From: Scalesia atractyloides
Taxonomy: Eukaryota > Streptophyta > Magnoliopsida > Asterales > Asteraceae
Reading direction: 5' to 3'
NCBI GenBank assembly: GCA_947069175.1
Contig: CAMTDV010000017.1
Location: 45,021,137 to 45,085,136 of the forward strand
Length of the DNA stretch: 64,000 bases
The position numbers and the translations under genes are program-made. The notes under the pieces are model-generated. The model was not told the DNA's origin, ran no database searches, and was given only the letters and a program-made list of their open reading frames with translations. Below, piece after piece: positions 58,285 through 64,000 of the stretch. How positions within the stretch are numbered: the stretch's first letter is position 1; the number at the start of each line of letters is the position of its first letter.

Positions 58285-59303
58285 AGGTCACGATGCCATT
58301 TGGTTAGTCGTTGATCATCTAACAAAGTCAGCACATTTTATAGCCATTCGTGAGGACTTCTCTGCTGACAAACTTGCTAAGATCTGTGTGGATGAAATAG
58401 TATCTCGTCATGGTGTCCTTTTGGATATTATATCTGATCGTGATGCTCGATTCACATCTCATTTTTGGATAACCATGTAGTCTGCCATGGGATCCAAGCT
58501 TAACTTGAGCACTGCTTATCATCCTCAAACGGATGGACAATCTGAAAGGAATATCCAAACATTGGAGGATGTGCTTAGAGCCTGTGTGATCGACTTTGGT
58601 GGTAGTTGGGATTCGCATCTACCGTTGATCGAATTCTCCTACAACAACAGTTTTCACTCCAGCATTGACATGGCACCTTTCGAAGCTCTTTATAGTCGAA
58701 AATGTCGTTCATTATCTGTTGGAATGAGATTGGTGAATCTCAATTCACTGGACCTGAACTCATTCATGATACAACGAATTAAGTCAAGAAAATTCGCGAA
58801 AACCTTTTAACAGCTAGAAGCCGTTATAAGAGTTACGCGGACAAACTACGCAAGCCCTTGGAATTCCAAGTCGGTGATCACGTACTCCTTAAGGTATCCC
58901 CTTGGAAAGGTGTGATTAGATTCGAGAAGAAAGGAAAACTTGTGCCACGATATGTTGGACCATTTAAGATCATTGAGAGAATTGGTAAAGTGGCCTACAA
59001 ACTTGAGCTACCTCCTGAACTTGGTAATGTTCATCCAACTCTCCACGTGTCCAATTTGAAAAAGTGTTTGGCTGATGAAAACCTCCACATCCCTCTTGAT
59101 GAAATTCGTGTGGATAACATGATGCATTTTGTTGAAAAACCTGTGGAAATTCTGACCGTGAAGTCAAGAAGCTCAAAGGCAGACGGATACCGATTGTTAA
59201 AGTTCGCTGGGAGTCCAAACGTGGCCCAGAATTTACTTGGGAACGAGAGGACCAAATGAAGGCGAAGTATCCACATCTTTTCTCACAAGTTTCCTCTAGT
59301 TAA
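58110..59303 (+). pseudogene. Family A (plus) integrase and chromodomain-like tail
   Basis: Pieces in three frames: zinc-binding CLTCLKVKTEHQ (58110-58307); core start VVDHLTKS and ISDRDARF (58229-58480), ended by a TAG where relatives have CAG; core end with GQSERN (58487-58810); and tail (58858-59259) with HVSNLKKCLADENLHIP. The final PEFTWERED block is in another frame, with the stop at 59301. The first core motif has DHLTK instead of DRLTK, and the acidic residues are present. Confidence 0.9.
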
Positions 59304-59337
59304 ATTTCGGGACGAAATTTCCTAAAGTAGGGGAGAC
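59302..59337 (+). promoter_or_regulatory. Family A (plus) pre-PPT palindrome and polypurine tract
   Basis: AAATTTCGGGACGAAATTT (59302-59320) overlaps the pol stop. CCTAAAGTAGGGGAGAC then runs to the LTR at 59338. Confidence 0.88.
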
Positions 59338-59435
59338 TGTGACATCTATGTAATTCAATCTTGTATCAACTTCCAAACAATTTGATGATTAATGAAACTT
59401 TGTGTTGTTTACAATTTGTGTATTTACTTATGACT

Positions 59436-59839
59436 TGTTGATACATGATGTCTATTGTCTAGGTCTTGGATCGAGTTTGTATGTTTAGGGCTTGAATTGT
59501 TTGATTTTGTGAAGTATTTATGTTTATAAAGCACAAGTTCGGCCGAACTTGTGTGAGGGTAGATTAAGTTCGCCCGAACTTGATCTAGCCAAGCCACACT
59601 TCGCCCGAACTTGTGACTCTATATATAGGCTGTCTTGGGTCTTTCATTATAAGAACTTTGCAACTTTGACGGCGAAGGCTCTGTCGGTTTGGAAATCACA
59701 TTGTAATACTTTTGGACATTAATAAACCGATCTTTAACAGTAAATCTTGTGTATTCGATTAACAAGTCACATAATTTCCACTTATGTTGGACTTTAGATA
59801 CAAATTAGGTTCCTTAGCAGTGGAGGAGCGATCCTAACA
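59436..59839 (+). mobile_element. Copia element 2, 5' LTR
   Basis: TGTTGATACATG to CCTAACA. Three 18-bp palindromes lie upstream of a TATATATA box at 59630-59637. Confidence 0.88.
59534..59623. repeat. Palindrome cluster in copia element 2 U3
   Basis: CAAGTTCGGCCGAACTTG (59534-59551, perfect), a second copy at 59575-59592 and a third with a changed left arm at 59606-59623, immediately before the TATA box. Confidence 0.92.
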
Positions 59840-59841
59840 AG

Positions 59842-59854
59842 TGGTATCAGAGCC
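59842..59854 (+). promoter_or_regulatory. Copia element 2 primer-binding site
   Basis: TGGTATCAGAGCC two bases after the LTR end. Confidence 0.92.
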
Positions 59855-60068
59855 ATGGATACCTAATTTGCTGAGATCTACACAAGACACTCTCTATTTC
59901 TACCCATTTCTATCATTTTTCTATATTTTTTCACATAAATGATGAACCTATGGTTAAAAATGGCAAAAACTCATGCCATACTTTACCTAATAACAAACCC
60001 TGGAAAGTTTCAAAACCAAATTCAATCGATTTCTTGTCAAAAATGTCAAAAAACCATGTTTGAGAACA

Positions 60069-60333
60069 CAACTTCGCTCGAACTTAGACTACAAGTTCGC
60101 CCGAACTTGGCTTAAAATCATCATTTTTGTTGATTTTAACCAACTTCGCGCGAAGTTGTTGGAATTTTCAGAAAATTTTGATCAAGTTCGTCCTAACTTG
60201 TCAAATTTTGTTGAAATTTACATAGAACTTGGTAAAACTTGGAAATTTTTCAAAAATTATCACAAGTTCGCCCGAACTTGTTTAAATTGAATCTGAATTT
60301 TTTTTTTCTGCACAAGTTCTTCGCCCGAACTTG
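60069..60333. repeat. Palindrome cluster in copia element 2 leader
   Basis: Six copies of the CAAGTTCGCCCGAACTTG family start at about 60069, 60092, 60141, 60183, 60263 and 60313. The copy at 60141-60158 is CAACTTCGCGCGAAGTTG, a perfect palindrome with both arms changed together. The last copy has three extra bases in its left half. Confidence 0.92.
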
Positions 60334-60400
60334 TCTGATTACTAATCAATTTTCAAGTGTTTTTGAACGTGTTTTCAGTTAAAATCTTCAGCCTGTCAAA

Positions 60401-61128
60401 ATGGATGATTTCCATAACGCTTTTGCTTCAACAGTGGCTTCTACATCAAATGCGAACGCAAATGCAAACGCGGTAAACCAGATGAATCTGGATAACGAGA
60501 TGGGGACTTCTGTCAAGCCGCCAAAGTTAATGAGCATGGATGAGTTTGAAGGCTGGAAAGAAAAGTTTGTTAACTGGGTTCAATCGAATCACTTCTACAG
60601 TTGGGTTGCGGTTCAAACTGGATATACATGGCCAAAGGATGAACATGGTCAAGATCTTGTATTAGTAAAGTTTACACCTGAACATAAGATACTTATGTGG
60701 CAGAGATTAAAATGATCAGTCTGATACAGCAATCAGTGAAAGAAGTCTTGATCTTGCTACCTGAATGCAATACGTCACAATTGCTGTGGAATGCTCTTTG
60801 TGCCAAATATCTGGGAAGTGCAGAGATGATTAAAAGCAAGATGGCTTTAATCAAGAAAGAGTTTGATATTTTCACGATGATTAAAGGCGAAACCATGAAG
60901 CAGATGATCGACAGATATTATCATTTGATGGTTCAGATGCGAAGACACGAAATTCATAAAACTGATGAAGAGACGACTGATAAGTTGGTTGATGCACTTC
61001 CTGAGGAGGAGTGGTCGACCTACTTGATGGTATTGAAGAATAGTCCAAGTTGGATGCATTTCAAGCTATCATCTTTCATTGAATAATTAGAAGGACATGA
61101 AATGGAGTTGCTAAAAATGGCCAAATAA
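60401..61128 (+). pseudogene. Copia element 2 gag, capsid region
   Basis: ATG 60401 (MDDFHNAFASTVASTSNANAN), then the copia gag signature of a short PPKLMSMDEFEGWKEKF block typical of plant UBN2-type gag. A frame change near 60700 leads to the second half (SVKEVLILLPECNTSQLLWNAL, IKSKMALIKKEFDIFTM), ended by a stop at 61084 with LEGHEMELLKMAK continuing behind it. The product would form the capsid around element RNA. Confidence 0.85.
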
Positions 61129-61143
61129 AAGAATGCAAATGTT

Positions 61144-62035
61144 GTGCAAGATGTAGGTGTGTACTACGAAGGAGGAGTTCAGGAAATTTCGAGTCCAAAA
61201 ATTCAAATGGCGTTTAGTGCGAATATGAATTCTTCGAATCATTCGTTCCAAAGTCAATCGAACACTCAATCATATCCTAGTTATGATCAGAGTCCTCCGA
61301 ACATAGGATATTCTAGTGCTAGTTCAAATTCTCTGTTACAGAACCAGACTAATAAGTCAAATCAAACAAATCATTCCAGTTCTGATCCAAACGTATTTCA
61401 GTGCAATATTGCGGTCAATCTGAAGAACACTTTTCCTGAACAAGTAGCTAAACAACATATAACGCTTCTTGCAACCGTTCTTGAGTCTTATGAAAGTTTA
61501 GTTGCGGGAAAGATCGGAAATCCTGAGATGACAGCTGAAGATTACGATCAGGTTGATGAAGAGGAATTAGAACTGATGGATATTAAATGGAGCTTAGCAT
61601 CGATTATCAGAAGAGTCACAAAGTTTGTTGCGCTCACTGGAAGAGACATTGGAAATTCGAGCAGTAAACTTGGATTTGATAAGTCGAAAGTAACGTGCTT
61701 CAAATGCAGGCAAAAGGGGCATTTCAAACGTGAGTACACAAATCAAGAAGCAAGCGGCAATCAAAGCCCTTTTGGCAACAACAATGATTATTACAATAAA
61801 GCGTTGCAGTACAAGCCATATCCAAAGAAAACTCAAGTTGAAGTACAATACAATTCGTCAAATACAAATGAGAAAGCTCTAGTTTGTCTCATGAAGATGA
61901 AGGGTTTGATTGGAATAATTATATTGGAAAGAAAACTGGTGTTGTGTTGATGGCCGAGATTGTGGATGAATCAGAGTTAACAATTGATGATGCAGCTCTG
62001 AGAATGCGATCTTAGAAGAATATCTGCAAAGAACA
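61144..62035 (+). pseudogene. Copia element 2 gag, zinc-knuckle region
   Basis: Asn/Ser/Gln-rich stretch, then an acidic LVAGKIGNPEMTAEDYDQVD-type segment, and a CCHC knuckle read as CFKCRQKGHFKREY, in which the last Cys is replaced by Tyr. A frameshift near 61895 precedes the GFDWNNYIGKKTG block, which continues to about 61975 in another frame. Confidence 0.82.
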
Positions 62036-62047
62036 GAGGAAGAGGAA

Positions 62048-62411
62048 ATGATCTATCACAAGACAAAGATGAAGAACATTATCCCTCCTAACTTTCATTC
62101 TAGTTTTGCAGGATTCTTTGGAAATACATCACAAGAGCAAGTGATTGAAGAAAAGAAACCAGAGGTCGAGGAGGTCATTGATGTGACGAAGGAGATGAAC
62201 GAAGAAAACCTCACGAAGATTGCCGACAAAGCAATGATGATAAATCTGAAATAGGTAGGTTCAGAGGTAAAGGTGATTGAGAAGGAAGTCGTGAAAGTTG
62301 TGGAGGTTGAAAAACCTTGCACAAAGTGCACAAAACCGTGTGAGCAATGTGCTGAGAAATCACTAATCATAAGCGAAATGGTTGTGCATAATGAAAATTT
62401 TAGATATGATT
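62048..62411 (+). pseudogene. Copia element 2 post-gag acidic region with Cys-rich motif
   Basis: Glu-rich repeats (EEKKPEVEEVIDVTKEMNEE), ended by a TAG at 62252, then VEKPCTKCTKPCEQCAEKS with four Cys in C-x2-C-x3-C-x2-C spacing and a second stop at 62411. The frame is shared across these stops, so simple point mutations explain the breaks. Confidence 0.7.
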
Positions 62412-62419
62412 AACGCACA

Positions 62420-63853
62420 ATGAAGGAAGTTTATGATAAGATGAAAGGCACTTATAGCAATGTTGAAAAATCTAATTTAGAACAAGGTGCCACAATAAGA
62501 ATGTTAAAAGCAACGGTAATTGAAAAACAAGAAGTAGTTAATATGTACATTACTACCATTGCTGAAACAAAACAAGAGCTTCAAGATATGAAAATTGAAA
62601 CTGAGCGTGTTAGGCAACTTTTGCTCAGTTTTACGACTAACGCTTATGTCATCGATCATATTCTTCCAACGATTTCGTCAGAGGAAAATGATTTAAAGCC
62701 AAAAGGTAAGAAGCATGGAGAGTATAGCAATGTTCCACCTCCATTATGCGCAAGTTATTGTCGCAAGAAAGTGGATGGGATTGAGAAGGCAATTAATATA
62801 ACACTTTTATCAGAAACAAATGATAAATTTCCTGAGAACATTGATGTAGACTACACGACATCAAAAGATGACAGTGAAGCAGTCGTGAAAAATGTGGTTG
62901 AAAATGTTTTGGGAAATGATTCTGATGATTGCAGCTTTGAAAGCGCCGATTCGAGTTTAAATAGTTATAAAACACAATATGAAAATGAAGATACTTCATC
63001 AAAAAATAGCCTAAGTGATGATTCTAACATTGTAATGTACAAAGTTAAGGACTCTGATAGACTATATTTTGATGATAGCTTTCCGATTCGGAATGTGAAA
63101 GAAGATCAGATTGATAAACTATTCAAACTTGTTGAAGTATCATCAGATGATCTAGAGAAGAATGAGAAAAAAAATTATTCAAAACCCAAAAAGAATTATA
63201 ACAACTACCGAAGGAATTGTGGTGACTTTCCTGAGAACAGGAGAGCGGGTTTGGGTTTGGAAGTAGAAGATGAACCGAAAAAGAAACAAAAGTCGCCATT
63301 TCACGAATATAAGAACAAAAATATGAAATTCGTGTTTGGGACAAACACGGTTCAGGAAGAGAATTTGATTGGAAAGCAATCGAACGATGAGTTTAAAAGG
63401 GAAAAGGAACTTCGTGATAAGGCTAAATCCACAAGTGGAGTAAAACCCATGAATGGACATTCTACTAATACTCGGACTTGCTTCAAATGCAATGAAGTTG
63501 GTCTCATTGCTTGCAAGTATCCAAAATCAAAGCCTGTGTATCATCGAAGAAAGACAATTTCAAATGATGAGAAGCTTAAGCACCCAGAGATTGTAAAGCC
63601 AATAACGAACTTAAAACGAAACAATGAATCTAACATTGAAGTGAAACCTAAAATTGATTCTAAAATGGAGAAATCAACTTTTGAAAAAGGTGAAACTTCT
63701 AAATCAAATGAAAACAAAGATTCAAAATTCTACATTAAGAAAGCTCGAATGAAATCTCAATTATGGGTTGCAAAGAAAACACCATCATCATCTGAAAGGG
63801 CAAAGTCTGCATCAGTCAAAATGAGAATGTCAATGACACAAAGACTGATTTGA
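62420..63853 (+). CDS. Copia element 2 post-gag coiled-coil and second zinc-knuckle region
   Basis: 477-codon open frame. An N-terminal coiled-coil-like part (MKEVYDKMKGTYSNVEKSN, IAETKQELQDMKIETERV) is followed by the block TTNAYVIDHILPTIS, a long acidic Ser/Asp-rich linker, and basic regions. A zinc knuckle is read as CFKCNEVGLIACKYP, with Leu where His and Tyr where the last Cys are expected. This layout is known from long gag regions of Sirevirus-type copia elements in Asteraceae. It lies upstream of protease, and the true reading shifts after 63850. Confidence 0.75.
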   Translation: MKEVYDKMKGTYSNVEKSNLEQGATIRMLKATVIEKQEVVNMYITTIAETKQELQDMKIETERVRQLLLSFTTNAYVIDHILPTISSEENDLKPKGKKHGEYSNVPPPLCASYCRKKVDGIEKAINITLLSETNDKFPENIDVDYTTSKDDSEAVVKNVVENVLGNDSDDCSFESADSSLNSYKTQYENEDTSSKNSLSDDSNIVMYKVKDSDRLYFDDSFPIRNVKEDQIDKLFKLVEVSSDDLEKNEKKNYSKPKKNYNNYRRNCGDFPENRRAGLGLEVEDEPKKKQKSPFHEYKNKNMKFVFGTNTVQEENLIGKQSNDEFKREKELRDKAKSTSGVKPMNGHSTNTRTCFKCNEVGLIACKYPKSKPVYHRRKTISNDEKLKHPEIVKPITNLKRNNESNIEVKPKIDSKMEKSTFEKGETSKSNENKDSKFYIKKARMKSQLWVAKKTPSSSERAKSASVKMRMSMTQRLI

Positions 63854-64000
63854 AAATTCCAAATGCTGATTTGAAAATTCCTACTTATGACATCCCGATT
63901 CCACCCAAGACCGGAAAGGATTGGGTTTCCCTCTTTAAATAGTTTCTTTTCATGTGCAGGGGCTCCAAAGATCTATCTTGTCAAAGTGGATTATGGATAG
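63854..64000 (+). pseudogene. Copia element 2, junction toward protease (window edge)
   Basis: Readable blocks PTYDIPIPPKTGKDWVSLFK and GSKDLSCQSGLW lead up to where copia proteases start (a D-S-G motif is expected next). The window ends here. Confidence 0.6.

Larger units (their letters stand above)
50665..59435 (+). mobile_element. Gypsy family A element, plus strand (interrupted in its 3' LTR)
   Basis: 5' LTR 50665-54279, PBS 54287, gag, protease-RT-RNase H, integrase, tail, PPT, and the first 98 bp of the 3' LTR (59338-59435), where a copia element is inserted. It shares gag, pol and LTR termini with the minus element at 18810-39956, but its U3 differs: no ~31-bp array, and twin palindromes instead. 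Confidence 0.93.
59436..64000 (+). mobile_element. Ty1/copia element 2 (Sirevirus-like), inserted in family A 3' LTR, runs off the window
   Basis: 404-bp LTR (59436-59839), PBS at 59842, palindrome-rich leader, gag and a long post-gag region. The window ends just before the expected protease. The insertion point is shown by comparison with 50665-50770, where the same LTR sequence runs uninterrupted through ACTTATGACTTTTGTGC. The likely duplication is TGACT, but the right side is outside the window. Confidence 0.9.

Overview
This window is repeat-dominated nuclear DNA from a flowering plant. I see one recognisable host gene, a HIPP-type metallochaperone gene with a two-exon structure, a CxxC metal site and a CaaX end, and one fragment of a transposase-accessory (NAM-associated) gene. 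Almost everything else is LTR retrotransposon. The retroelement families, their very long LTRs and the 3' accessory ORF of one copia element resemble what I know from Asteraceae, but that placement is inference. I see no prokaryotic or organellar signature.

Layout. 1-3350 is the 3' end of a plus-strand Ty3/gypsy element: a pol remnant and then a long LTR filled with an 18-bp palindrome. 3351-4093 is a minus-strand copia LTR with its primer-binding site. 4587-6473 is the HIPP gene, whose exon 2 carries a frameshift. From 7259 to 49992 there is one large minus-strand gypsy structure (family B) arranged as LTR-internal-LTR-truncated internal. Its shared LTR (8489-14706) is split by a 3.76-kb solo LTR (10908-14664, target duplication TCCAA). 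Its RNase H region is split by a minus-strand copia element (16334-43753, duplication GTTCC). The copia element is split by a minus-strand gypsy element of family A (18810-39956, duplication ATTTT). The 3' LTR of that element is split in turn by a complete plus-strand gypsy element of family C (19475-30005, duplication AAGTC). This is a four-level nest in which every insertion junction can be read to the base.

Right of 49992, the NAM-associated gene fragment (50078-50664, minus) is cut by a plus-strand family A element (from 50665) with a 3.6-kb 5' LTR. The 3' LTR of that element is cut at 59436 by a Sirevirus-like copia element. Its gag and linker region fill the rest of the window, and the window ends just before the expected protease.

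All gypsy pol genes carry frameshifts or stops. They share the order gag (zinc knuckles), protease, RT, RNase H, integrase, chromodomain-like tail, and they end in a polypurine tract preceded by the palindrome AAATTTCGGGACGAAATTT or a variant. All PBS sequences match the initiator-Met tRNA type (TGGTATCAGAGCC).

The most unusual signal is in the family C LTR. Each LTR carries three tandem, tRNA-sized 72-nt modules at a 167-168-bp period. Each module has a roughly 10-bp 'D-arm-like' stem whose sequence differs but whose pairing is kept, a GG-containing loop, and TTCGA exactly 52 nt from the module start. A fourth, antisense tRNA-like unit lies upstream of the Pol II TATA box and has an A box, a perfect T-arm and a T-run terminator. 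The second unusual signal is an 18-bp palindrome family (CAAGTTCGCCCGAACTTG) with about 40-bp periodicity. It is shared by a gypsy LTR and an unrelated copia LTR/leader, and one copy has co-varying arms.
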